A stretch of DNA of 64,000 bases from Cryptomeria japonica. Its lineage: Eukaryota > Streptophyta > Pinopsida > Cupressales > Cupressaceae. Location: positions 232,056,396 to 232,120,395 of the forward strand of contig NC_081406.1 of NCBI RefSeq assembly GCF_030272615.1, written 5' to 3'. Shown here piece by piece: positions 1 through 12,399 of the stretch. The notes under the pieces are model-generated. The model was not told the origin of the DNA. It saw only the letters and a program-made list of their open reading frames with translations, and did no database searches. A program made the position numbers and the translations under genes. Positions within the stretch are counted from its first letter, which is position 1. Every line of letters begins with the position of its first letter.

Positions 1-1
1 C

Positions 2-1430
2 ACCTTTGACAAAACCAAGCTCCTTGAAAAAGTTGGCACATATCTAAAGTATGTGAGGGACCAATACAGGACCCATTTGGAGAGGAACCTAAAGTACGAG
101 CGTCCCCCCATGATTCCAGAGACCAGTACAGGACCCATTTGGAAGGACCTGATTTTGGATGCCAATGAGAGAATTGAAAGGAAAAAAGGAAATACACCAC
201 TAGACGCCAGAAGAAGGTATGGGATACTATTAATAATGTAATTATGTACTAATTAATTACTCTTTATATTTATATAATCTAACATATTTCAAACTTTTTA
301 TAGACTGAGTGACACGTCAAAGGCAACCAAGGCAAGGCAAGAAAAGCACGGGCAACACAAACTCGACTCTGGTGGTTACATGAAACTTGTTGCACAAATT
401 GTGAGTATCTCATGTAAACGAAATATTGCATCAAAATATTAATAAATTGCAAATGTTTTTTTTTTATCAAACAATGCAAGCAAAATTCACGATACCAAGA
501 AAAAATGCAGGGCTCTGAATTCAATAGAGCGCCCATAGAAGATGACAAGAGAATTGCCTACCAGCAAGGCTATTCAGTCGTGGCTGATTGACTACGAGAA
601 TTGAGTGGGCATACACAACATTCGAGTGCATCCATCACATAGGTAAATATGCTAAATGGAAGTTGTTTCAAATTGAATACTTTACCAATAATCTAATTGA
701 TGTTGAGTTCCAACATAAACTGACTATATTTGTTTTAAATAAGCAAGCAATGATAACAATGTGTATGTCATTGGAATGCAGCCTGCTAATCGTGAAACAC
801 CACCTGCACATGAAGGTTCGGATGTGCATCCCAGTAGTGGAGGTATTCATTTTCTATTCAAATTTATTTATTTAGCTATTAATACAATTAAGCATCTTAA
901 TTTGTAATTAGAGTAGTAATTAATGTAACCTTTTTTGTTAATATTTTAGAGCATGTATTCGGTGGTGAGCAAGTGGAGCATGATCTAGGTACACAACATC
1001 AAGAATAGGATGTTCCCCACTTAGGTAAAAAAGACCATTGTTATTGCTTTAAACAAATATAATTGCAATTGGTGTCCAGCATTAATGTAACCTTTAGTAT
1101 TTCAACTCCAGATGATCTAGAGGGTTTTCAACATGTTGAGGTTGAGGCTACACAAAATGATGTGGCCCCATCAGGTAAAGAGCACAACAATTATGTTCTC
1201 TAAATTAATGAAATACTTGTAACAATAATTTATTTTTTTTTGAATTTAACCCATTTCTTTGTTATTGCAGAGGACCCCCCTTCACTTCAATGTCCTTGTC
1301 CTCAGTATAGGACTAGGCATACATCAAGATCATGAGCAGTTGGCGGAACATCTACAGAGGGGGGAAATGATGAAGAAACCGATGTTCCACTTAGTCTTTT
1401 CATAGCTTCAAAGAAAAAACAAAGAAAGAA
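2..1430 (+). pseudogene. Decayed plant transposase, C-terminal half (En/Spm Transposase_24-like)
   Basis: Reading frame 2 enters from the left edge and encodes a conserved-looking block (YLKYVRDQYRTHLERNLKY then ERPPMIPE, and later LDANERIERKKGNTP) that resembles the Ptta/En/Spm plant transposase family (Pfam Transposase_24). After a GT donor near 218 the reading continues at about 302-401 (SDTSKATKARQEKHG, then SGGYMKLVAQI) up to a GTGAGT donor. Short downstream exon-like pieces follow at about 508-640, 780-841, 950-1023, 1111-1172 and 1271-1431, each bounded by plausible AG/GT sites; the last ends in a Lys/Arg-rich tail and TGA. In-frame stops near 588 and 1335 and an internal repeat (about 61-84 and 121-144, a near-copy of the same 24 bases) show it is not intact. 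The 5' half lies outside the window. Family assignment is by recognition of the motif, not by search. Confidence 0.6.
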
Positions 1431-1953
1431 ATGATTGTAATCTAACTTATTTGATAATTACTGATTTTTATGTGTTAGTGAATGTAATTACATGCTAATT
1501 AATGGTTATGGATGATATATGTTAATTAATTTTGATGAATGTTGCGTGTTAATTAATGTTAATCAATGTTATGTGTTAATGAATGTTATATGATATTAAT
1601 GAATGAATGAATGTTATAAGATGTTAACGGGGAATTTAGAGTGATGTTAGGGGGGAGGGGCCAAATGAGCTTCCACCTTCACGTGGTTGGCCGTGTTAAG
1701 TAGAGAAAGCTAAACTATTCTCAAAACCAAGTGAAGCTCAACAAGATAACACACTTTTCAATATTTTATTATGTTGCACAGTTAATCTTATTGAATAATG
1801 TATATTGAATCTTAATTACAGGGTCCAACAGAGCCAACACGAACAACACCACCACAAGTTGTTGGGTATAATGAACTCCCATATTGTCTTGTCTGTACAT
1901 GAACAATATGAGTTGCTTCTAATGTTGATATCCAAGGCGGGACTGCAAAAGTT
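1431..1953. other. AT-rich non-coding stretch
   Basis: Follows the transposase relic. 1460-1630 is built of irregular TGTTAATTAATG-like words. No credible gene seen on either strand. Confidence 0.5.
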
Positions 1954-2056
1954 ATGAATATGCCTCATCCTTGTAAGTTTTTCAATTACTTGTAAGTAAT
2001 GAATATGCCTCATCCTTGTAAGTTTTTTTATTACTTGTAAGTCATGAATATTTCTC
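1954..2056. repeat. 45-bp tandem repeat, 2.3 copies
   Basis: The word ATGAATATGCCTCATCC begins at 1954 and again at 1999; a third, diverged start (ATGAATATTTCTC) is at 2044. Spacing is exactly 45 bp each time. Non-coding. Confidence 0.8.
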
Positions 2057-3439
2057 TTTAGTTGATTAAAATCATTTCAGTGAATGCAAATCTTGATTAT
2101 TATAAAGTGATATCTAGACTATCAATTCCAAATTGAAACCCTTTCAGTGCATGCATGTTGTTTGCCAAAATGCCATCTCAAAATTATCAGCAAACAAACA
2201 TTGGCATTCACAAAATTGAGAAAGACAAACTGAAAATTAGCAGTAGAGCATTCAAGTAAACTATTTGTCACAAAGCATAGTTGAAAAGGTGCAAAATAAA
2301 GTGGTTTCAAAACAGGGGTAGACCATTATAAATTGGCAACTTGGCATCACTTCTCTTCTTACTTCTCCTCAACCCTCTTGCTCTGCACTCTCACTTTTTC
2401 ACCTAGCACCTGCAACTCTCACTCTCACATTCACAGTTGTCAGCTTCTTGCTCTTTGTTTTTGTGAGTTGAAACAAAAATAGGAGGCAGTTTTATAAAGT
2501 TGGTGGGGTTTGGGTGGGGCCCATAGGCTGTGACTGTTTGACCTTGGGCATGGAGTTCGAAAAAAAGTTCTGATTTTTATTAAATCACTTATGGGTTGTT
2601 GGGATGATCAGGAGGCTCTTGGGAGTCCCTCAAACATCTCAAGGATGTCCTAGAGATGTCTCAAAGATGATGGCATTGGATTGCACTGGGGCGGCAAGGG
2701 GACGTCCCATCCAAGTCCCTATATTTTGAAGGTGTCCCCATTTCAAAACAAACAGTTTTGGGGGAGGAAATGTCCTTGTGGAAACACGAACCCAATGGAG
2801 ACATTAAGAGGGCATGAAGGCACAACCAAGGGCCATTGAGTAGAAGGCAAAGGAAAAATATTGGAAACAAGAGGAGGAGCACTTGGAGAAGAAGGTAGGG
2901 AAAATAGCAGTCCGACCAATAGAGAAGCTGAACTTTGAGGGAAAACTACCAGAGATAGCAATAAACTCTCCAACCAAAGCAGGGGAGACAAAACCAACAG
3001 TCTCTGCTTAGGGAGGATCTCTAGACCCCAAATCTGAAGAAAGAAATAGAGCTAAAGTAAGTGAATTGGATAACAACAAGAATGTAAAGTGCACCCCTAA
3101 TTTGCTAACAAAAATGCTCAAAATTAAATGAAAATCTTTAATGAATACACAAAACTATATACATATGCAGACGCATCATGGTTGAGATGGTCCAACTCCC
3201 TAGTCTCACTCTACAACTAAGCTCATGCCATATCTAAATCAAAGACATCTCAAATACATCGTCAACGGAAACATGCAAAATGCCATTTTCATACATAAGC
3301 AAGACATACATAATTGGGCACAATCACCAAGAGAACGGTAAAAAGTGTGTTTGAGATCATTGTCCTAATTGTGGCATGGTCACGAAGAGATCATCGTAAA
3401 TTTGTCAACATTCGCTGTACATATCAATGACTAAACAAT
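2057..3439. other. Unassigned intergenic DNA
   Basis: No gene recognised. On the plus strand about 2850-3010 reads as a Lys/Glu-rich open stretch (for example KYWKQEEEHLEKKVGKIAV) ending in a stop near 3009, with no start codon and no family I can name. It may be a transposon coding remnant. The rest is low-information. Confidence 0.3.
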
Positions 3440-3930
3440 AATAAAAAAAAATTGATAAAAATTATTATTGTCGAAATTACGATGAAGACCAAGCTTTTGA
3501 CCGACAATGTAATCAGAGGACATACAACATTCTCGTCGGTGAAATGTTCTAGAGTCATCGCACTTCCGACTCAAACCACACAAACATCCGATGAGGATGT
3601 TGTACGTGTGACGACACTTCATAGTCGGACAGTCATTGATGTCTCTGAATGGACCAACGACACAAGCGTCGAACAAACACCATCACCGTCAGTGCGAAGT
3701 TCTAAATAGTCATCGGCTTTGTGATGAAATCTACTGATTCCGATGACTTTTTTGACTCGAAGAGCGTTCATGCCCACTGTCGGTAGAGTCAACGGGATTG
3801 TCATATTTCCGACGGGTGGGGCATCGTCGGTCAATTCGACGATGATTTTTTGACGGCTACTTTTGTCGACACTCTGATGAAAATTAGTCGCAATTCCAAC
3901 AATCGGTCATCGAAAATCAGCTCTGAATGT
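3440..3930. other. CpG-rich block of GTCGG/CCGAC words, possible DNA-transposon subterminal region
   Basis: In contrast to the AT-rich surroundings this block is dense in CG dinucleotides and repeats short words in both orientations (GTCGG, CCGAC, CGATGA, TCGTCGG, CGACGATG). Such arrays are typical of subterminal transposase-binding repeats of CACTA (En/Spm) elements, which fits the En/Spm-type transposase relic at the left edge. It abuts the truncated end of the copia LTR at about 3935. I could not identify a clear CACTA terminus, so the link is an inference. Confidence 0.35.
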
Positions 3931-3935
3931 ACTAG

Positions 3936-5126
3936 TTACTTAATAACCTTTAACCAAATTAAGTACCAGTAAGGCATAAATAGATACCGGTAAGCAATAA
4001 AACTTAACAATAAAATAGATAATTAACACAATGCAACCATACCACATAATACCATGATTTGTATGTGGAAAACCCGAAAAGGGAAAGACCACGATGGGAA
4101 GCCTACCCACAGTCAGATGATACTTCTGTAGAAAGTATGTGATATAATGAGGGGGCTGCACATGCAAGAAGGCACTCTACCTAGAGCATACTACTCATTA
4201 AAAAAGAGTCTCACTGACTACAGAGAGGCAACAACCATCTCAACATAAATGAACAACAATCCAGAATAATGAACTGTTAGAGATAACATCTACCATGCCT
4301 GTTTACAGTCCCAGTTAAGCTCAATACCGAAGGCCTTTGACCTCTTCCTTAATCCCAATTCAATCACCTATGATCGACCAAATCTCCTTTGCATATGATA
4401 TTGCATTTCAAGACCACGAATATCTTTTCATATTTCCATCCTATGATCTATAATAAGATCTTACATCATTTTATATTGACCCTAAGGCCTAAACCAATTA
4501 GGTCAGCCACCTAAAAGATATTACAATAATATCATTACATAAATCTATATTATAATGATATGCTATGTTGGCTTAAGACCAAAACAATAATAACCAATCC
4601 ATAAAACATCCTGAAACATCCCGATAACATGTAGAGTACATGTTAACATGATACGTATCCATAACCTAGATAGGCACTAGACCTATTCTGGGTCCACCAT
4701 GCCAAAGAAATGTCTTCAAGCAGTTGAATCATGATCAAAGAACATCTTTAGCATCCTGAAATCCATCTAGAAGCTGCACCAACACCACTTATGCATCATG
4801 TCAGGATTCCTTAGTGAAAGCTCTGCCGATAAAACCTTAAACCAATGTTGGCAAGGGTTTACAAGAGTGTATGATAGCATCCGATTACTTAGTCAATACG
4901 AACTAACCAAAACATGCTCAAGGAACATTTAACACATGAAATCAAACATACACCATTGATCCAAACATGTCGGAAGTGTCCAACAGATAGTCTCTTCTAT
5001 TGGTAACACTAGATCTTCTACCGGTAACCAAAACTTGTCTGTCGGTAACCAACCATAACAGCTAGTGTTGACATCAATGACAAAATATCAATGCAACACA
5101 TAATCAATTCATCAATAATGTCAACA
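3936..5126 (-). repeat. Copia 3' LTR, truncated at its outer end
   Basis: Aligns to 9785-10617 plus 14935-15285 over its whole length. The inner end is TGTTGACATTATTGATG on the minus strand, next to the polypurine tract. The equivalent of the other LTR's 9711-9784 is absent. It contains the GTGGAAAACCCG motif (reverse complement of a common copia LTR motif). Confidence 0.9.
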
Positions 5127-5141
5127 ATCTCCCCCTTTGGC
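5127..5141 (-). promoter_or_regulatory. Copia polypurine tract
   Basis: Minus-strand GCCAAAGGGGGAGAT directly abuts the 3' LTR, the position where plus-strand DNA synthesis of an LTR retrotransposon is primed. Confidence 0.8.
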
Positions 5142-5539
5142 ATTGATGGCAACACTAGATATGAAAAACATCTAAGTACCAAGAAATGCCAAACAAGTCT
5201 CCCCCTATGGAAGACAACCAACAATCTCCTGAATATCAGTAACTCTCCCCTTGTGAATGATCTTTGTAAAGTTCTAAATATCTCTCTACCCCTGATGTAT
5301 ACAACTCCTTTTTCTTTTTCACATCACTATCTCTCCCCTCTTGACATCAATGCCATAAATCTGACAAAAATATCAAAAAAAGAATATAAACCTCTGAATC
5401 TCAAAGCTGACTACTCCTCCTAAGTATTAGCACCACTCATCAGTGTCCGAATGATTAATATCTCTGATAATGCATGTCGGACTGATGATAAACTGCATCA
5501 ATCAAGTCTTTTTTGGAGGGCCAGAAAACTCTAACCTGT

Positions 5540-7400
5540 CTCTTAAATACTCAAATGATTCCTTAGACAGTGGTTTAGTGTTCACATAAACCAATTTGAC
5601 TTCCTTTCCTTCTACCTTGCCCTTCAGAAAGTTATACTTTATTGATATATGCTTAGTGAAATGTCAGATTTTTAGACATGTCAATAGTTGCAGAGTTATC
5701 ATAGTAGATAACTATCGGTTCACTACAATTTACCCTGATATCCTTCAACATTTGCTTCATCCACAAGACTTGAGTGCTATTAGTTGCTGCTGCAAAATAT
5801 TCAACTTCTGCAATAGATAAAGAAATGCATGACTATTTTTTGTTGATCCATGAAACCAATTTCTTTCCAAGAAAGAAAGCTCCACCAAAAGTGCTCTTCC
5901 TATCATCAGTATTTCCTACCCAATCTAAGTCAGTACATGCACATAAAGTAAAATCATCATTTTTAGAATACCATAAACCATATTCTGTTGTTCCTTGCAA
6001 ATACCATAATATCTTCTTTACTACACATTCATCTTGAAACAATACTTACTACATTCATAATATCTGGTCTATTCTGAGTTAAATATAACAAGCCACCAAT
6101 AAGAGACTTATACCTTGTCGGATTTACCAGTGTAGAAGTATGCTTGATAGATAATTTCCCACTTGTCACCATAGGAGTACTTACCGGTTTGGAATCATCC
6201 ATTCCAAACTTCTTCAACAATTCCCTCAAATACTTAGTTTGATAGATAAAAATGCCTTTGTCAGTTTGAGCAATTTGCAAACCTAAGAAAAATTTCATCT
6301 CACCAATCATGGACATTTCAAATTCAATCTTCATGTTGTTAGCAAATTCCATGCAAAATTTATCTTCTCCTTCAAAAATGATATCATCGACAAATAATTC
6401 AATAATCAGAATATCATCATCAGTGATCTTATAATATAAATTACTATCAGCACTACCTTTAGTAAAACCAACCTTCAAAAGATATTTATCCAACCTTGCA
6501 TATCAGGCTCTAGGAGCTTGTTTCAAACCATACAAAGCTTTCTTCAATATGCAAACCATATCTTTATCATCTGTCAGTCAAAATCCATCAAGTTGCTCAA
6601 TGTATACTTCTTCCTCAAGTTCATCATTCAAAAATGCACATTTAACATCCATTTGATAAACCTTATAGTTCTTATAAGCTACATAGGCAAGAAATAGTCT
6701 AACAACTTCAATTCTAGCTACAAGTGCAAATGTCTCACCATAATCAATTCCTTCCATTTGAGAATATCCTTTACAAACCAATCTAGCCTTGTTTCTTACA
6801 ACTTGAGAATATCCTTTACAAACCAATCTAGCCTTGTTTCTTACAACTTGACCATTTAGTTCCAATAACATTCTTATTTTTAGGCCGGGGAACTAAAGTC
6901 CAAGGTTCATTCTTCTCTATCTCATCTTCCATAGCCTTTAACCAATATTTATCTTTACAATCTTCAATAATAGATGCTGGTTCAATTTGAGAAATAAGAC
7001 ATACCTCTTCATTTGCCAGTCTTCTTCTTGTTATAACTTGCTTGTTCCTATCTCCAATGATTTGATCTTCAAAATGATTTAATCTTACATACCTTGGTGT
7101 CTTCTAAACTTCAGGTTCACTACTCTGATCATCAGTCACAGTTGAATTTTTTGATTGTGTTAGTGTAACTGTCTCAGTTTCCTATACCGATTGAGGCATT
7201 GTTGGTTCAGTTATGATCATTTCCACTGTCTGTTCCCTGTCATATGATATAGAATGATTTATGTATTGCTTATCCACTTTCACATTAGCACTCTCCATAA
7301 TTTTCTGCAATCTTTTTTTATAATATCTATACACTTTGCTTTGAATTGAATAACCAAGAAATATCCCTTCATCACATCTAGGATCAAAATTTCCAATTGA
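5540..7400 (-). pseudogene. Copia reverse transcriptase and RNase H, broken
   Basis: Minus-strand homology runs from the RT N-terminus ([12 protein letters not shown], then [20 protein letters not shown]; 6871-6578) through the catalytic segment (LFVDDIIFEGEDKF; 6493-6029, the usual YVDD read as FVDD, with the two aspartates kept) to RNase H (6042-5833; WYLQGTTEYGLWYSK, DLDWVGNTDDRKST) and a frame-shifted RNase H tail (AEAEYFAAATN near 5790). It is split into at least four reading frames. A 45-bp in-frame direct duplication (6758-6802 = 6803-6847) repeats [15 protein letters not shown]. This domain copies the element's RNA into DNA; here it is dead. The stretch 6880-7400 is the IN-RT linker, with stops. 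Confidence 0.9.
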
Positions 7401-7418
7401 ATCATCTCTTTTGATATA

Positions 7419-8588
7419 TCATTTACTTCCAAAAATTTGGAAATACTTAACAGTAGGTGTATGTCCAAGCCATAATTCATAAGAGGTCTTATCGGTTTTA
7501 CCTTTGATGTGAACTCTGTTGAATGTGTAGACTGTTGTACTCACTGCTTCTCTCCAGTAGATATGAGGCAATTTGGCTTCCATCATCATAAATCTTGTTG
7601 CATCCAAAATGGTTCTGTTCTTTCTTTCCACTACTCCATTCTGTTGAGGAGTCTGAGGTGCAGATAATTGTCACCTGATTCCTTTTGTCTCACAATAACT
7701 ATTAAATTCATGAGAAGTGAACTCACCGCCATGATTTGATCTTAGACATTTGATTTTCAATCCAGTTTTTGTTTCAACCTTTTCTTTAAAGATCTTGAAT
7801 TTCTCAAAAGCTTCAGACTTTCCCCTTAGAAAATTCACCCACATCATCCTAGAATAGTCATCAGTAATCAACATGAAATACCTATCGCCTTGAAAGCTTC
7901 TAGTCCTTGTTGGACCACATAAGTCAGTGTGAATCAAATCAAGTATATTATTAGATTTATCATGTATTCTCTTAAAATAGCTTCTAACTTGCTTTCCCAA
8001 TTGACATTCCTTACATACCAGATTATCAGGCTTCATAATCTTAGGTATATCTCTAACTATCTTAGTTGAACTGAGCTTAACAATACAATCAAAATTAGCA
8101 TGACACAACCTCTTATGCCATAACCAACTCTCATCAATATGAGCAATCAAACATGTCTTATTACCACTATTCAAGTGAAAGATATTACCTTCAGTTTGAG
8201 TACCGGTTGCAATCTCCAAACCAGTCTTGTTAATGATTTTGCATTTTTTATCTTTAAACTAAAGTTGGAAACCCTTGTCCACCAATTGACCAATGCTCAA
8301 AAGATTATGATTTAAACCTTCTACATAATAGACATTATCAGTGTTATGCTTGCCATTCAAAGAAATAATACCTCTACCTTTGATCATGCATGCTTTGTCA
8401 TCTCCAAATCTAACTTGACTGTCATTGTATTTTTGTAGGGATAGAAATTTCCCTTTATCTCCAGTCATATGATGTGAGAATCCACTGTCAATTACCCATT
8501 CATCCTTATCTTCAACTTTTGCTGCCAAGGCCTTTTCTTCATTCTTGATAGCCGGCTCTAGTTCATCTTCTTTTAAAGCATAGAACAC
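7419..8588 (-). pseudogene. Copia protease and integrase, broken
   Basis: 8588-8259 holds the aspartic protease (WVIDSGFSHHMTGDKGKF) and the following GRGII...LLSIGQL region. 8219-7671 holds the integrase zinc finger (HKRLCH ... CKECQLGK) and the catalytic core beginning DLIHTDLCGPT. The second core aspartate, normally in RSD(N/H)GGEF, reads RSNHGGEF (7733-7756), so an active-site Asp is Asn. A TGA separates this from 7631-7419 (ERKNRTILDATRFMMMEAKLP), the core's C-terminal half. Function would have been polyprotein cleavage and insertion of the cDNA. Stops plus the missing Asp mark it inactive. Confidence 0.9.
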
Positions 8589-8671
8589 CCATTCCTTTTT
8601 GTTCCCGGATCCACTAGTAGAGTCTTTTGTCGGTTAATCTTCAAAGTCATCAGTTACTCCTTCCTTGTCCG

Positions 8672-9652
8672 CTATGTAGAATTGTTTACTTTTCTTGAAT
8701 CTATATATGTTCTGGTTAGGCTAAAATGATTTCTTAACTCTTTCCTCAAACCTTGCATTCCTTTCAAGACATCTAGATGAAAAATGACCAATCTTATTAC
8801 GTGAAAATATTTAAAAGGTGCTTTTCCTTCATACTTACTTCCTGTCAGACCTTTAGGTACTCTTCTAGCAAATAAGGCTTTGAGTTGCTCAAATTCTTCA
8901 TCTTCTTTGCTCATGTCTTCCAATTCTTTTGCATATAGTACTTTCCAATCACTTTTTCTAGTAGATGATGATGATGGTGCATGAAAAGAAGGTTCAGACT
9001 TTACAGCTTCAAAAGATCCAAATTCTTCAAGCTCAAAGGCAAATAATTTCCCAATCAGAATGTCTCTGTTAACTGAAGAGTTTGCCATTGTCCCCAACTC
9101 ATTAATTGCGGTTGCCTTCATCTTGTAAGTTGGTGGAAGGGCTCTCAAGACTTTGGAAACTATTTCATCTTCACTCAGATATCCTCCACAATATTCAATT
9201 CCCATAACAATCTCATTTACTCTTTCCATAAACACAACAATTCTTTCATTTTCTTCCATCTTTAAGTTTTCATATCTTACCCGTTAACCAACAAGTTTAG
9301 CAATTTTGACAGTAGGATCACCTTCATTCAAAGTTTTCAATTTATCCCACATAACCTTTGTCGATGATTTATCGATCAATCCCGTGATCTATTGATCATT
9401 AAGTGCACACAAGAGGGCTTCTCTAGCTCTGCAATCATTCTCAATATTCTTATCCAAGCCTGCAGGAGCAGGATTACCAGATGTTGGATCATAAGGTGTG
9501 TATCCTTTCTCAGTGATCTCCCAAATATCCTTTCCAAGACATCTAAGATGAGTTTCCATTCGAATTTTCCATATCCCATAGTTTGTTCCATCAAGCTTAG
9601 GGATTTCTCTTATGAAAATAGTTGCCGGTGGATTAGAAGTGTTAGCTACCAT
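8672..9652 (-). pseudogene. Copia gag, broken
   Basis: The start at 9652 (MVANTSNPPATIFIREIPKL, then DGTNYGIWKIRME) is the usual copia gag opening just downstream of the primer site. A stop follows NDQ at 9389-9391, another follows KLVG, and the frame resumes as MEENERIVVFMERVNEIV and the UBN2-type region (9259-8672). The zinc-knuckle area (about 8790-8830) is shifted out of frame: in another frame it reads NKIGHFSSRCLER. Gag would form the virus-like particle. Confidence 0.88.
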
Positions 9653-9696
9653 AGGATCTACCTCGAGTGGTTAAGCTTCTGCAAAAGAGGACCAAA

Positions 9697-9708
9697 GCTC
9701 TGATACCA
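9697..9708 (-). promoter_or_regulatory. Copia primer-binding site (initiator tRNA-Met type)
   Basis: Minus strand TGGTATCAGAGC, two bases from the inner end of the 5' LTR; the classic sequence complementary to the 3' end of plant initiator tRNA-Met. Confidence 0.92.
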
Positions 9709-9710
9709 AT

Positions 9711-10622
9711 TGTTAGGATAATCGGTGAACAACTGAGAGGGGAGGGGGGTGAATCGGTTGTTGAGAGATTATAACATTTAATCAACTTAATAACCTTTAA
9801 CCAGATTAAGTACCGGTAAGGTAGAAATAGATACCGGTAAGCAATAAAACTTAACAATGAAACAAATAATTAACACGATGCAGCCATACCACATAACACA
9901 ATTATTTGTACGTGGAAAACCCGGAAAGGAAAAAACCATGGTGGGAATCCTACCCACGGTCAGATGATACTTCTACAGAAAGTATGTGATACAATGAGGG
10001 GCTTTCCCATGCAAGAAGGCACACTTCCTAGAGTGTACTGCTCATTACAAAAGAGTCTTATTGACTACATAAAGGAAACAACCATCTCAAGATAAATGGA
10101 CAACAATCCAGAATAATGAACTGCCAGAGATAACATCTACTATGCCTGATTATAGTCTCGGTTAAGCTCAATATCAGAGGCCTTTGACCTCTTCCTTAAT
10201 CCCAATTCGATCACCTATGATCAACCAAATCTCCTTGGCATATGATATTGCCTTTCAAGACCACAACTATCTTTTCACATTTCTATCCTATGATCTATAA
10301 TAAGATCTTACATCATTTTATATCGACCCTAAGGCCTAAACCAATTAGGTCATCCACCTAAAAGATATTACAATAAGGTCATTACATAAATCCATATTAC
10401 AATGATATGCCATGTTGTCTTAAGACCAAAACAATAATAACCTATCCATAAAACATTTGGAAACATCTCAATAACGTGTAGAGTACACGTTAACATGATA
10501 CCAATGCATAACCTAGATGGACACAAGACCTATTCTGGGTCCACCATGCCAAAGCAATGTCTTCAAGTAGTTGAAGCACAATCGAAGGACATCTTCAACA
10601 TCCTGAAATCCATCTAGAAGCC
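9711..10622 (-). repeat. Copia 5' LTR, inner part
   Basis: Begins (plus strand) TGTTAGGATAATCGG, i.e. the LTR ends CCTAACA on the minus strand beside the primer site. Matches the left LTR from 9785 on. Interrupted after 10622 by the insertion; continues at 14930. Confidence 0.9.
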
Positions 10623-10789
10623 TATTGGTAAACAAATTTGTCATTGCGGTCGTTTATCTTAAACTAACCCTGTTTGTCCGATGAGCAGTGACAAACATTC
10701 CAGTAGTTGAAGAGATCGTTCTATGAAACATGATCTTCCTCTGCGTTTGAGAGGGGCAGCTCCCTCGTATGATAGGGGTATTTAGGATT

Positions 10790-10820
10790 TTTATGTACTT
10801 TTAACCTGAAAGTACATAAA
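10790..10820. other. Perfect 12-bp inverted repeat
   Basis: TTTATGTACTTT, 7-base spacer, AAAGTACATAAA. It could form a stable hairpin in either strand's transcript. No flanking gene. Confidence 0.75.
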
Positions 10821-12399
10821 GGAGAAAACATAGAACTTAAACAAGAAATAAAGATAGAAACCCCAACAATAGACATATGACCATCAACTGAGATTTCTCA
10901 ACATTTGCAACAAATTACAAGGGGAGTTTATAACGTAATATGATTAGCCATGAGATGACGATAAAGAAGAATGACAAATCTCAACATACGCAGAGATAAG
11001 ATACTTCAACACACTCAAACTGAGATACCAAAGGTTGCTTGTGCATCATCACATCAATTGTAGAAATCACATATGCATAAAAAGACTACCAATTTGACAT
11101 ATGAGAAATCAACAATGATAACACATGAATACATTTAGAGCATGCAAACTAAGACGTATTCCTCATTATCCTATTGGAAATATACAAGTCCAAAATCATT
11201 TCTATACATAGTGCAAATCAAAATGTCATTAGAAGTTTCTCCTAGAATTCCAGCAAAGTTTTCCCCTCTGCAAAAATTCCCCCCTTGTTACATTACAAAA
11301 GCCTTGTATTCATAGGCTTGTAGGATAACCAATTTAGTAACTAACTTTGGATAGGTTAATAACTAACTTATTTTTATGCAAAAAGATCTTAGTTAGAAAC
11401 GACTTCACTTTTGCGTGAATAAGGCCCACTTTCTAACCTTTAGTTACAATGAATAGCATAAGTCCATTTTACAAAAATACAAGGTTAAACTTGTAATATC
11501 GATGAAGAACCAAGTCATGAGTTATGTTGAGGCACTTCTCCATCTTCATCCACTTCATTCGTTGTCATCTAGTCACTTAAACATACAAAACATATATATT
11601 CATTTGGAAAGAAAATAAAACTTTGGGACTCTTCATAAGGATGGAAAAGGATCATGTGTTGCAAATATCCATAACTTGAGCTATATTCATCATTGACATA
11701 AATTATCCTTTCACCAACATGCTGCTACTTCATTACACTTAGACATGCACATTGTATGTGTGATGTAGCAACCTATCAATCCTTTGCTTTGAACATCCTC
11801 CGAAATTAAAGTGATCTTCTTTGACTTGTGGTCAACAAATTTTAGATAATACTTTGAGGAATCCTACCAAGTCAAATCTTTTATCCTCTAGATTCTTCCC
11901 ATGCTCAAAGAGCAAATATAAATTTCCCCTGCTTGACTTCACAAGAGCACGTAGTGGCTGCTATCCCAAATATTTCAAAAATTGGTAGCAGACTCATTAA
12001 AATAACTCTTTTAATGCATCAATTCCAACTGCAGCATGACGTTTATGAACATTTGATGTCACCATTGCTAGAACCGCATCAAGTGCATTCAAGTTGGATA
12101 AAGAATTATCCTCCTCTTGATGGTTTTGAATACTTCTCATTGAATTCATCATGTGTCCATTATGAAACTATTTCACAAGGCTCATCTTATCACAAATCAA
12201 TTTGACTTTCTGCATGTCACTTGCTTCAGTCCACCACTTGGATATAATTTTGAGCTCAATCTGATGTTGAGCTTGTATTATGTTGAAATCTAATATTGTT
12301 GCTTCCAATATATTTTGACAAATCTCATTTGAAATCCTATAAACACCCTCCATTGACATCCAAGAATCAACATCTTGTCTAAAGATTTATATGGAGTTG
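10821..12399. other. Insert interior without recognisable gene
   Basis: AT-rich. Short open stretches occur (e.g. 11933-12205) without family features. From about 12170 on, weak PPR-like minus-strand words begin to appear. Confidence 0.4.

Noticed and set aside
9697-9708. tRNA gene fragments (TGGTATCAGAGC-type words here and at 47199, 50111, 61580)
   Set aside because: Only the short primer-binding complement is present; no cloverleaf around it.
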